Assembly: GCA_963778375.1 (NCBI GenBank)
Contig: CAVZTX010000001.1
Location: forward strand, 186,001 to 250,000
Direction: 5' to 3'
Source: CAVZTX01 sp963778375
GTDB taxonomy: Bacteria; Chloroflexota; Ktedonobacteria; Ktedonobacterales; Ktedonobacteraceae
DNA: 64,000 bases
This document shows, one piece after another, positions 17,353-25,423 of the stretch. Within the stretch, counting starts at the first letter, position 1, and each line of letters starts with the position of its first letter. Position numbers and translations under genes: made by a program. Under the pieces are notes generated by a model, which was not told the origin of the DNA, made no database searches, and saw nothing but the letters and a program-made list of their open reading frames with translations.

Positions 17353-17877
17353 TTAGTCCTCCCTTCCAATAACGATCGCGCCAACAATGGCGACGAGTAA
17401 GACAAGCGATGCAATTTCAAATGGAAGGACGTAGCTATAGGTGGTAGGACTGTACAACAACTGGCCAATGCGTACGACATTGTTGATACCGGGTGGCAAC
17501 TGTCCCGCGCCATTACCCACATTTGAGACTGCATGAGGACTCAGGGTGGCTGCAAAGATGATGCCTGCACCTACAAGCGCACAGATTGGCAGCGCCAACC
17601 ACCACTGTCGATTGCTCGGATTGCTTTCGACGTTCGTGCCCAGGCGTGTGAGCATAAGCGCGAAGAGGATCAGGATAGTCACGGCTCCTGCATAGATGAG
17701 AATCTGCACGATCGCGATAAATTCAGCATTGAGCAAGAGGTAGATGCCAGCAGCCATTGCGAAGACCACGATCAAGGCCAAGGCGCTATGCACAATATTG
17801 CGTGCACTGACCACAATCAGGGCAGAGCCGACCAGGATAATGGCGATAATCCAAAAAATAAGGGTAGCTAAATCCAT
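17353..17877 (-). CDS. nuoJ: NADH-quinone oxidoreductase subunit J
   Basis: 174 residues with five membrane spans and the conserved NuoJ stretch (LLNAEFIAIVQILIYAGAVT, the pi-bulge helix). It is the first gene of nuoJKLMN; CCGGAGG precedes the ATG. The genes nuoA-I are not upstream here, since a divergent kinase-like gene follows directly, so the rest of complex I must be encoded elsewhere. Confidence 0.94.
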   Translation of the reverse strand: MDLATLIFWIIAIILVGSALIVVSARNIVHSALALIVVFAMAAGIYLLLNAEFIAIVQILIYAGAVTILILFALMLTRLGTNVESNPSNRQWWLALPICALVGAGIIFAATLSPHAVSNVGNGAGQLPPGINNVVRIGQLLYSPTTYSYVLPFEIASLVLLVAIVGAIVIGRED

Positions 17878-17954
17878 AAAAAATATTCCTCCGGATGCTT
17901 CCTATTCGTATTGTATCATGAACGCCTCATCGAAAGCATAATTGTCCTTGTGAA

Positions 17955-17983
17955 ATTCTAGCAAAACGTGTTAAGAGTGACAA
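17955..17983 (-). promoter_or_regulatory. Promoter of the nuoJKLMN operon
   Basis: On the minus strand TTGTCA (17983-17978) and TAGAAT (17960-17955) are 17 bp apart, 78 bp before the nuoJ ATG. Confidence 0.7.
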
Positions 17984-18070
17984 GGGAAGTCGGATGTCTA
18001 TCTCAAGTACCAACGGGTAAATTTGGATGCAGTCAGAGCATTTCGTGCTACACAGGATATCCGACTATGT

Positions 18071-18076
18071 TATAAT
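18071..18076 (+). promoter_or_regulatory. Extended -10 of the pseudokinase gene
   Basis: TGTTATAAT forms an extended -10 about 43 bp before the ATG at 18119. Confidence 0.5.
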
Positions 18077-18118
18077 TTTCGTGTAATCAATGAATCTGGA
18101 TAAAAGGCAATTAAGCTT

Positions 18119-20398
18119 ATGAGTATAACACAGCCAATCATAGGGCGTAGCCCTTCTGGAAGTCTGAGATGTCCACGATGCAATGCCTCACTACCGACCG
18201 AAGCAACGTTCTGCGGCAGTTGTGGGGAAAGAATAGATAGACGAGTTCCCGGAGCGTGGGAAAAGGATAGCGAATCACCTTCTCAAAGTCTGCCTCAGAG
18301 AGCCTATGAGACGGATATCGCGACGCGTTATCGCATTACCTCACTTGTGCGTCGTCGTCCCTATGTGAATCTATTCTTTGCGCTCGATAATCGACAACAA
18401 CGTATGGTTGCTATTCGCGATATCGATATCAGCAGCCTGGACGAGGAGGCTCAGACAAAAGCAATTGAACTGGTAGAGTCCGAATATGACCTGCTGCGCC
18501 GTTCACATATTCCTCACATCATGCCAGTGATTGATCTTCGGCATTTCCAGAGTCATATCTTTGTTATTGGCAGCAGCGAGCCTCGCTGGGAGATCGCTGT
18601 TCCTCGCGGCGTAAGCGAGAGCAGTTCTGCCCCTTCTGCACCCGAAGGTACAGAGGGATCAAACGAGCAGATTCAACGCCTGTACACACTGCAAGACCTG
18701 CTACAGGGTGGCATCGGACTTCCACCCGAACAGATTGCACTCGACTGGATAAATCACTTGTGCAGATCACTGGATGCCTTACACAAGCATCAAATTGTGG
18801 TGGGAGACCTTGATCCCTACACAATTATCCTAAATACGAATAGTTATGAGAACCAACCCGCTCTGATGGTATCATGGCTTCTGCCTGAGCTTCGTAGTTT
18901 GCTGCCGCGTACATCGACTGTAACCAATACGTCCTACTTTAGCGCTCCCGAGGCTCTACTTGGTAATGCCGAGCCACGGTCGGATATCTATAGCCTCGGC
19001 GCTATCCTCTACCTTCTGCTAACAGGTACCCCACCTGACGAGCCAGATTGGAGGAATGGCTCTAGCAATCATCAGGGGGAGATAGATCATTCGCACCAAG
19101 AGATTGCAGAAACTCCTTTCTTGTCACGGCAACGACTGCGCTCGGTACGCGAACTGAATCCACATGTCAGCAGTGGTATTGATGAATGCATTATGCGTGC
19201 ATTGTCCATGGAACCTGCGGAACGGTTCCAGAATGGAGAGGAGATGGCAGAAGCGCTTCGTAGAGGTCGGTCCGATACTCGGTTAACGACGATAAACTCC
19301 GACGCCAATCTTGAGACATCGACCCTACAGGACCAACTCGCTGCAAGTACCCATGAGCTTCAGAAGACAGAAGAGGTTGATGAGACGGAGAATGTTGATA
19401 CGGTGCGTATCGTGCCCCTTTCTCAGAAGAACTTGCAACGCTGGCAATCATCCCGTGCACAAGGGCGCAATTTGATACCGCATAGACCAAAGATGGATAC
19501 TCCGTTGCCAACAGATGAATTGATTGCTGAGGGAGATGTACCGACAATTCGAGTGGAAAGAGGGTTAGCATCGACTAAAGCGCCGCGTGTGGCTGCTGAG
19601 CCAGTTACAGCGGCGCAATCGGAGACACAATCGAGTGGAACGTCTTCCTCCACTGAGGATGCGCAGTCCTTACCCGCTACTCCTATACCAGGTGTTGTTG
19701 GAGGGTCTGGATCAAATTCCCTTACACTACCAGAGCGCATGAAAATGTGGGTCACCGGTAAACTGCCTGCGTTAAAATCTATTCTGGGCGGGGAGAACTC
19801 AATCAAACAACAGATTGGGATGAGGTCTAGAGATGCTGCCAATGTCTCCTCTCCCGCTCGCCAATTGTCTGCACCTAGCGGGCCATTAGCGCCTTCGGAG
19901 GCAGAAAACTCTTTTCTCAAACAGATTCAGCGGTTCGTATTGGGCCAGCAGCGACACACCACTACGGCGGCAGCTATTATCGAAATACCGCTGCGTGTAC
20001 AGCCAAACCAGGAGTATGCAATTCGCCTACACCTGATTGGCAGAGATGAAGCTACTCCTCCTGATGCTAGAAATGATATACAGCCAACAGGGTTGAGTGC
20101 ACTTATACACGGCGAGCAGATCTTTGTTGAGGTACGTTCTGCTCTTCACCAAAACTTCGCATATATCGTGCAGCAGGCAGCGTTGCGTATTCCAGCGCAG
20201 GGCTACGAGGCTGAGGTGACTATCCCTATGCAGCCGCTTTCGATAGGCCCAAGTGGACGCCGTGATCGCCTGCACATCTTCTTTCTGGATGAGCAGCACC
20301 GCCCGCTTTATGAAAAGCCATTTGTGGTGGAAATCCTCATTTCTCACCTGGTGCAGTCTGGGCGCGAGGGACATAACGTGCTGACAATTCCATATTAA
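18119..20398 (+). CDS. Zinc-ribbon / protein-kinase-like protein (probable pseudokinase)
   Basis: 759 residues. N terminus: a zinc ribbon with CPRCNASL and CGSCGE Cys pairs (residues about 18-37). Next, a Ser/Thr-kinase-like fold at about 70-385, recognisable from LDALHKHQIVVGDLDP (catalytic-loop position) and SAPEALLGNAEPRSDIYSLG (activation segment and helix F). The beta-3 Lys is Arg (VAIRDID), the catalytic-loop Asn is Thr, and no DFG is present, so phosphotransfer is doubtful. A long Ser/Thr-rich linker leads to a C-terminal domain of about 140 residues with a beta-rich pattern. No membrane segment is seen. A scaffold or sensor role is inferred. Confidence 0.78.
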   Translation: MSITQPIIGRSPSGSLRCPRCNASLPTEATFCGSCGERIDRRVPGAWEKDSESPSQSLPQRAYETDIATRYRITSLVRRRPYVNLFFALDNRQQRMVAIRDIDISSLDEEAQTKAIELVESEYDLLRRSHIPHIMPVIDLRHFQSHIFVIGSSEPRWEIAVPRGVSESSSAPSAPEGTEGSNEQIQRLYTLQDLLQGGIGLPPEQIALDWINHLCRSLDALHKHQIVVGDLDPYTIILNTNSYENQPALMVSWLLPELRSLLPRTSTVTNTSYFSAPEALLGNAEPRSDIYSLGAILYLLLTGTPPDEPDWRNGSSNHQGEIDHSHQEIAETPFLSRQRLRSVRELNPHVSSGIDECIMRALSMEPAERFQNGEEMAEALRRGRSDTRLTTINSDANLETSTLQDQLAASTHELQKTEEVDETENVDTVRIVPLSQKNLQRWQSSRAQGRNLIPHRPKMDTPLPTDELIAEGDVPTIRVERGLASTKAPRVAAEPVTAAQSETQSSGTSSSTEDAQSLPATPIPGVVGGSGSNSLTLPERMKMWVTGKLPALKSILGGENSIKQQIGMRSRDAANVSSPARQLSAPSGPLAPSEAENSFLKQIQRFVLGQQRHTTTAAAIIEIPLRVQPNQEYAIRLHLIGRDEATPPDARNDIQPTGLSALIHGEQIFVEVRSALHQNFAYIVQQAALRIPAQGYEAEVTIPMQPLSIGPSGRRDRLHIFFLDEQHRPLYEKPFVVEILISHLVQSGREGHNVLTIPY

Positions 20399-20423
20399 CG
20401 GCATTTGCCAACGTGCGCACAAC

Positions 20424-20494
20424 TGTCATCCTGAGCGGAGCGAAGGATCTATTGACCGGCATGGCATAGATCCTTCGCTTCACTCAGGATGACA
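20424..20494. repeat. Dispersed TCATCCTGAGCG palindromic repeat, complete copy
   Basis: Arms 20424-20450 and 20468-20494 (27 bp each, 25 matching) form a long hairpin beginning TGTCATCCTGAGCGGAGCGA. It lies 26 bp after the pseudokinase stop. Partial copies are at 151-204, 36749-36820, 59173-59243 and 59320-59390. Confidence 0.88.
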
Positions 20495-20618
20495 ATTACT
20501 CTCAGGAATGCAGTGATGAAGCATAGTGCGTATATAACTCTACAGTTCATTTATTGCATATAATCTGGTATGATTGTCCTAGCAATCATATTCTTCATTG
20601 CAATAAGGAGAAACAGTA

Positions 20619-21200
20619 GTGTCAGATCATCAAGTCGGTATCAGTGACCAGGGCAACACCGCGCCGGTAAAGTTCTCTCAGAATACAGATCACCAGAACC
20701 ATCATGAGGAAGGAGATCGTATCGCTATCTTTTCCAGCAATATGCTAGACCGTGGCGACTCCATTATCTACGCTATCGTTGGTATCTGTTTCTTTCTAGG
20801 AGCATTCGTTGCCCTCGGCTATAGCTTCTGGGATTTCGGCAGCACAATGTTCAATATTTCTGGTCTTACCAATGCAGATACCAGCGCACAAGCGGTTGTC
20901 GCAAATGCAATTATTAAGCTTGTCTCTGATCTACTCCTCGTACTTATCATCATGGAAGTACTCAGTACGGTCATCCATTATCTTAAAGAACATGCGACTT
21001 CTCTTCGTCCATTTCTTTTCATCGGCATCGTTTCTGCGACTCGAGGTATTCTCTCAATTGGTGCCAGACTTTCTGTTCAGAGCGTGAAGGGACCGGATTT
21101 TACGGATGCGATGATTGAACTTGGCGTCAATGCAGCAGTAATCCTCGCCCTTGGCATTACACTTAAGTTATTGGGAAAATTCTTTGAAGATAAGTCATAG
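20619..21200 (+). CDS. PsiE-family membrane protein
   Basis: 193 residues from a GTG preceded by AAGGAGAAA. After a hydrophilic N terminus of about 45 residues come four membrane spans. The segment LRPFLFIGIVSATRGILSIG between spans two and three is the signature of the phosphate-starvation-inducible PsiE family, whose molecular function is unknown. The next gene, another membrane protein, starts 20 bp downstream, so they are likely co-transcribed. Phosphate control is not supported by any Pho-box I can see. Confidence 0.8.
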   Translation: MSDHQVGISDQGNTAPVKFSQNTDHQNHHEEGDRIAIFSSNMLDRGDSIIYAIVGICFFLGAFVALGYSFWDFGSTMFNISGLTNADTSAQAVVANAIIKLVSDLLLVLIIMEVLSTVIHYLKEHATSLRPFLFIGIVSATRGILSIGARLSVQSVKGPDFTDAMIELGVNAAVILALGITLKLLGKFFEDKS

Positions 21201-21220
21201 GTAAATTCTGCTGGGCTACG

Positions 21221-22099
21221 ATGAAACGAAAACGAAGTTTTTTATCAAAACTACGCACGAATGGTGTCTACTACACTATCAGCGGATGTATACTGTTGCT
21301 GGGTATCCCGCTGTATCAATTGCTTGTGCTCATTCCACAGGGTTACAGCGATGCGCTTGCTTCCACAAGTAACGGGAACTTCACGGCTTACCTAGTTTGG
21401 ATTGGCAGCCACAACGGACAATTTGTCTCCTACCGGGCGTTGCTGATTATTGCCTTTGCCTTGTTGTTAAGTTTGCCCTTCACCCTCTTCCGCATTATTG
21501 TTGCGCAAGAAATCCTGGGACGAGAGGAGGAGGAAAGCGAATCGGAGGAGATAGAAGATGCAGAAGAGGAAATCGAATCGGAAGACGAAGACAAAGAGGA
21601 ACAGGAATCGGATGGTATGCCAGCTTTTGCATGGCGTGGCAAAGGCTTCGCAGTAGTAGCGGCATGGGCAGGACTCTTCGGCATTCTTCTTTTTGTGCTC
21701 GGTACGTTGGCAAGCACTATTTATTTGGGTGTCGTGGGAGCATCCTTCGCTGCGCCCGTTTCACAACATCTAATCACGATGAACTGTATATCGGCTTGCA
21801 CAGGCCTTTCTAGCGCATTCAGCGTGATTGCCAATACCGCTGGCATTGGATTATTGGCCATCTCGTGCTTGTTCTTTGGCGCTATGATTGCGAGAAGTGG
21901 GCGTAATCTCTGGCCAGGAGTATGGGTCGCTTTCAGCTATATGGCACTTGCAACTGCCGCTGTTTTAAGTGGAAGCGCAGTCGAAATCGCAAGCGCACCT
22001 ACGGCAGGGCAAGCAGCATTAACTACCCCAGCTATTCTGCTTTTTGCCATCTGGGTGCTCTGGTTCGGCATCCTGCTGGTACGCTTGAAACCGGAATAA
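21221..22099 (+). CDS. Membrane protein with a strongly acidic cytoplasmic loop
   Basis: 292 residues, about six membrane spans: two before and four after a loop at about residues 102-130 that is almost entirely Glu, Asp and Ser. A short loop between later spans holds two Cys (NCISACTG). I recognise no family. The acidic loop could bind cations or a basic partner. It is 20 bp after the PsiE-like gene and probably in the same transcript. Confidence 0.7.
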   Translation: MKRKRSFLSKLRTNGVYYTISGCILLLGIPLYQLLVLIPQGYSDALASTSNGNFTAYLVWIGSHNGQFVSYRALLIIAFALLLSLPFTLFRIIVAQEILGREEEESESEEIEDAEEEIESEDEDKEEQESDGMPAFAWRGKGFAVVAAWAGLFGILLFVLGTLASTIYLGVVGASFAAPVSQHLITMNCISACTGLSSAFSVIANTAGIGLLAISCLFFGAMIARSGRNLWPGVWVAFSYMALATAAVLSGSAVEIASAPTAGQAALTTPAILLFAIWVLWFGILLVRLKPE

Positions 22100-22115
22100 T
22101 GAAAGAGTGCTCGCA

Positions 22116-22523
22116 CTAGCGAAAGTCTTCGGTTAGAGACGCGTCATAAGCAGATTTCAAATAGATGAGGGCTTCCTGTAAATGTCCTAAGCCTTCGAGT
22201 GCCTCGGCCCAGTTGCGATACATCTGCGCAACTTTATCTTGCCGTGGCGTCAAGGTAAATTGTTTTTGAGCCTTTTCAAACCACTCTATCGCCTCTCCCA
22301 AAAGCTCACGCTGCTCCTCATCCTCAACCTGCTTAGCTTTTGCCTGGGACTCTCTGCCAGTCATCAAATACGCTACGCCACGTAAATAAGCGATTTCCTG
22401 CTGTTGCTCTTCGTTGTCGGTGGAGGCTGCTTCGAGTCCTGCGAGTACTAAATCATTTTGCCCTTCTTGAAGCAATAGCCGTGCACGATGCAACATTCTT
22501 TCAACATCTGGACGTTGTTCCAT
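22116..22523 (-). CDS. Small TPR-like protein
   Basis: 135 residues from the ATG at 22523 (GGGGGGAATG upstream). It is all-helical with TPR-like periodicity: AYLRGVAYLMTG, AIEWFEKAQKQF, MYRNWAEALEGLGHLQEALIYLKSAY. The last two helices fit the TPR consensus best. Such proteins mediate protein contacts; the partner is unknown. The gene is convergent with the acidic-loop membrane protein. Confidence 0.65.
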   Translation of the reverse strand: MEQRPDVERMLHRARLLLQEGQNDLVLAGLEAASTDNEEQQQEIAYLRGVAYLMTGRESQAKAKQVEDEEQRELLGEAIEWFEKAQKQFTLTPRQDKVAQMYRNWAEALEGLGHLQEALIYLKSAYDASLTEDFR

Positions 22524-22778
22524 GAATACATTCCCCCCTACACAAAATAAGCACATGCAAGTATAGCACATCATTTCGTAAGGGGATAGTTTTTACATGG
22601 GAAAATTGGGATGTGTTACTGGAGAAAAGCGGGACTTCTGCCTAAAATACAACGGGATATCTTGCGTCTCCGCCACCGCGCCCACAGAGTGACGAAGCGA
22701 TTCCCGTTAGATACAGTATATCCAATTTACCATTTTTACACAAGAGAAGGGAAGTTGTTGGAGACACCCCAAACCCCA

Positions 22779-22799
22779 GCAGGGAGCAAAGCCCCCTGC
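22779..22799 (-). terminator. Hairpin after the PadR gene
   Basis: GCAGGG (22779-22784) pairs with CCCTGC (22794-22799), just past the PadR stop on the minus strand. It lacks a clear U-tract, so termination is tentative. Confidence 0.4.
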
Positions 22800-22810
22800 A
22801 TTCGCACTTT

Positions 22811-23548
22811 TCACGCCTGCTCAACTGAAGGACCTTCCGATCGATCTGAAGGCGTGGAGGAGGAGGATTGTCCTTGTTGAGAGCCAGTTCCGTAGATCAA
22901 ATCTGTCAAATCTTTACGAGTGCGCTCAATGACACTACGTAGGCGTGTGAGTTGCTCGGGATCCTGGAAGGACATTTTGCCAGCAATGGCAAACAGGCGT
23001 GCCACTTCCGCAGCTTCACTCCTCAGCGCTTGCATTTCTGGGCGAGGACGATGTCCGCCACCTTGACCACGCCAGCGCATCCAGGGTGGTCCAGCAAACT
23101 GCTCCTCTTCCTTATGACGCTCGGCTAACAGGGCACGTCCGGCATCTGTGATACTATAGACTTTCTTGCCCTCAACTTCCTGAACGGTTACGAAGCCGCG
23201 ATCTTCAAGCATTTGTAAGGTGGGATAGACCGAACCGGGGCTGGGTGAATAGAAACCACTCGATTTCTCTTCGAGGGCCTTGATCATTTCATAGCCATGC
23301 ATAGGTCGCTCTTGCAGCAGCTCCAGCAGTACATATTTCATGTCACCTCGACCGAAGGCACGATGGAATCCAAATTGTTCACCGGGACCGCTGGGGCCAT
23401 TTCGGAAATGGCCGCCGGGACCAAAAGGACCATGTCCCCGGTGCATTCCAAAGAAACGAGGGCTACGCCACTGTTCATGGAATGGAGGGGGAACCGCGTC
23501 TCCATCCCCTAGGCCTTGAAACTCGAAGGCAAATTGTTTACCAAACAT
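22811..23548 (-). CDS. PadR-family transcriptional regulator
   Basis: 245 residues from the ATG at 23548 (AAAGGAAC upstream). A Gly/Phe/His-rich N-terminal extension of about 60 residues precedes a PadR winged helix (MKYVLLELLQERPMHGYEM, then SPGSVYPTLQMLEDRGFV, and KKVYSITDAG). The C-terminal helical part would make the dimer. The upstream region holds two identical 12-bp palindromes, one inside the promoter spacer, so it very likely represses itself. No efflux pump or other usual PadR target is adjacent. The long N-terminal extension is atypical for the family. Confidence 0.9.
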   Translation of the reverse strand: MFGKQFAFEFQGLGDGDAVPPPFHEQWRSPRFFGMHRGHGPFGPGGHFRNGPSGPGEQFGFHRAFGRGDMKYVLLELLQERPMHGYEMIKALEEKSSGFYSPSPGSVYPTLQMLEDRGFVTVQEVEGKKVYSITDAGRALLAERHKEEEQFAGPPWMRWRGQGGGHRPRPEMQALRSEAAEVARLFAIAGKMSFQDPEQLTRLRSVIERTRKDLTDLIYGTGSQQGQSSSSTPSDRSEGPSVEQA

Positions 23549-23574
23549 ATTCGATGTTCCTTTCCGCATCTTTA

Positions 23575-23586
23575 ACGATATATCGT
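23575..23586. promoter_or_regulatory. Operator palindrome 1 for PadR
   Basis: ACGATATATCGT, a perfect 12-bp palindrome between the -10 and the start codon. The identical copy starts 31 bp away, three helical turns. Confidence 0.75.
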
Positions 23587-23599
23587 GATTTATGAAACA

Positions 23600-23628
23600 A
23601 GTATAACGATATATCGTGTTCTTGTCAA
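23600..23628 (-). promoter_or_regulatory. padR promoter with embedded operator
   Basis: On the minus strand TTGACA (23628-23623), 17-bp spacer, TATACT (23605-23600). The second ACGATATATCGT palindrome (23606-23617) occupies most of the spacer, so repressor binding would block RNA polymerase. Confidence 0.9.
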
Positions 23629-23813
23629 GGGTTAAGAAAAAGTAATTGTGGCTTGCGTGCAAAAAGGCATCGTGATAGACTGTGCGCATGAAATTGAAGT
23701 CTATCCACAGAGATAAAGAGCATGCAATGATTCTCGTAACTATGGAATCTATCATGTCTTTTCACCAGAAAAATTCCAGAATGAGGACTTGTAGCGAATG
23801 AAGAGGTCATGTA

Positions 23814-24881
23814 GTGAACGACGAACCTGAAATCAGCCACAGGAGAACTAGCGTGCCAGGGAATTATCGCACTGGAGATCGATTTGCAGGACGCCGTGTC
23901 GTCACCATTGGCGGAGGCACTGGAACATTTTCCGTTCTTTCCCATCTGAAAAAATATCCGTTCAACATTAGTGCTATCGTCACGATGTCGGATAGTGGGG
24001 GAAGCTCACGCAGGCTGATGGACGAATTTCGTCGTCAGTTACCGCTGGGAGACCTACGTATGTCGTTGGTAGCACTCGCACGTAATGGAGCATTATGGCG
24101 CGAAGTCTTTATGCATCGTTTTGAGTCATCCGACGATGATGTTATGGAGCAGAATAGAGGGGTAGGAGGTCATAGCCTGGGCAATCTCATTCTTAAGGGA
24201 CTCCAGGATATTAATAATGGAGACCTTTTGCTCGCTATCGAAGATGCTCAAGAGTTGCTCAATACAGCCGGGCGTGTGCTACCGGTGACACTGGAACAAA
24301 CAATGATCTGTGCAGATCTGAACGATGGCACTACGATCTGTGGCGAAACAGATATTGATACGCGTGGCTATAAAGACCTCGGCACTCTTTCGCCAATTAT
24401 ACGCCTACGGATGGAGCCTGAGGATGCTCCTGCCTGTGCACAAGCGGTACGTGCTATACGACGGGCTGATAGCATTATCATTGGCCCTGGCGACCTATAT
24501 ACAAGTCTCCTTCCGAACCTACTAGTTCATGACATTGCTCGTGCGCTCCGGGAGTCTGATGCGGAGAAGGTGTACGTGTGCAACCTGATGACCAAGCATG
24601 GGGAAACCGATGGATATAAAGCTTCGGATTTCGTGAACGAGATTCATCGTTATCTCGGTGGACGTGTCGACCGAGTGATTGCAAACGATGGCCCATTCCT
24701 GCCTGATATCTTGAAAAAGTATGCAGAGGAAAAGAGGGAGCCGGTGATAGCGGATCGCGCACGGCTATCTCGCCTGGTTCCCCATGTTGTCATTGAACAT
24801 CTGAACCTGGAGGACGACAGCCTGGCACGCCATGATCCCGAACGTCTGGTACATGCCATTTTCCCCACTGACGATGCGTAA
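23814..24881 (+). CDS. yvcK: YvcK/CofD-family protein (gluconeogenesis factor)
   Basis: 355 residues from a GTG. The fold is that of CofD/YvcK: VVTIGGGTGTFSVLSHLK near residue 25, MSDSGGSSRRLMDEF near 53, LPLGDLRMSLVAL, then GGHSLGNLIL and IIIGPGDLYTSLLPNLLV. In Bacillus YvcK binds UDP-sugars and is needed for growth on gluconeogenic substrates and for cell-wall homeostasis. The usual neighbours rapZ and whiA are missing. It is transcribed alone, divergent from padR. Confidence 0.87.
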   Translation: MNDEPEISHRRTSVPGNYRTGDRFAGRRVVTIGGGTGTFSVLSHLKKYPFNISAIVTMSDSGGSSRRLMDEFRRQLPLGDLRMSLVALARNGALWREVFMHRFESSDDDVMEQNRGVGGHSLGNLILKGLQDINNGDLLLAIEDAQELLNTAGRVLPVTLEQTMICADLNDGTTICGETDIDTRGYKDLGTLSPIIRLRMEPEDAPACAQAVRAIRRADSIIIGPGDLYTSLLPNLLVHDIARALRESDAEKVYVCNLMTKHGETDGYKASDFVNEIHRYLGGRVDRVIANDGPFLPDILKKYAEEKREPVIADRARLSRLVPHVVIEHLNLEDDSLARHDPERLVHAIFPTDDA

Positions 24882-24931
24882 AGCCGTGAGGGGTAAGAAG
24901 GAGAGAAAACTCTATCCTCGTCTCTTCCTGA

Positions 24932-25225
24932 CTATTGCAAGCCGCCCGCGATTTGCTCAAATTCTTCACGTGGGAAGGCCCGCATTGACTGAGTCCGTAC
25001 ACTCCACTGCGCGATACTACTCAGTATCAAGCGAGCCGCAGCCTGATCGTCAGGAGCTTCGGTAATCACAATATAATCAAACTGACCCATGACAAGATAG
25101 AAACCTACCAGTCGTCCCCCCATCTCTTCTGCGGCCTTCTCAAGCGCTTGCAAACGTTCTGGAGCATTCTTAAATTCTCTCAGTCCCTGCTCAGAGAGAT
25201 TGATTAGACTAATATAGGTCGGCAT
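24932..25225 (-). CDS. GYD-domain protein
   Basis: 97 residues from the ATG at 25225 with GGGAGG upstream. It fits the GYD family: MPTYISLINLSEQG at the start, LVGFYLVMGQFDYIVITEAPDD in the middle, and a final helix. The fold is a ferredoxin-like dimer; function is unknown, though members often sit near metabolic genes. It is convergent with yvcK. Confidence 0.8.
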   Translation of the reverse strand: MPTYISLINLSEQGLREFKNAPERLQALEKAAEEMGGRLVGFYLVMGQFDYIVITEAPDDQAAARLILSSIAQWSVRTQSMRAFPREEFEQIAGGLQ

Positions 25226-25423
25226 GAGTCTACCTCCCACTCAGTGGTGAGTACCTTTTGAAGGTACCTCTTTTCTATGTTTCCTGGCCTAATAGGAAAG
25301 ACATGCTTCGCAGGTATCGATTATCCTCCACCATTGTACACGTAATAATTAGAGGGTACAAGCTGAGCTATGCGAATACTTCGCTTTCCATCAAATAGTT
25401 ATCAGGCTCATCTGAGGAATTGG

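Noticed and set aside
22575..22810. Short frames between the TPR-like and PadR genes
   Set aside because: No start signals and no recognisable composition; treated as intergenic apart from one hairpin.
25251..25267. GTACCTT-TTG-AAGGTAC hairpin upstream of the GYD gene as a terminator or riboswitch
   Set aside because: Stem of seven bp without a U-tract and no conserved aptamer blocks.
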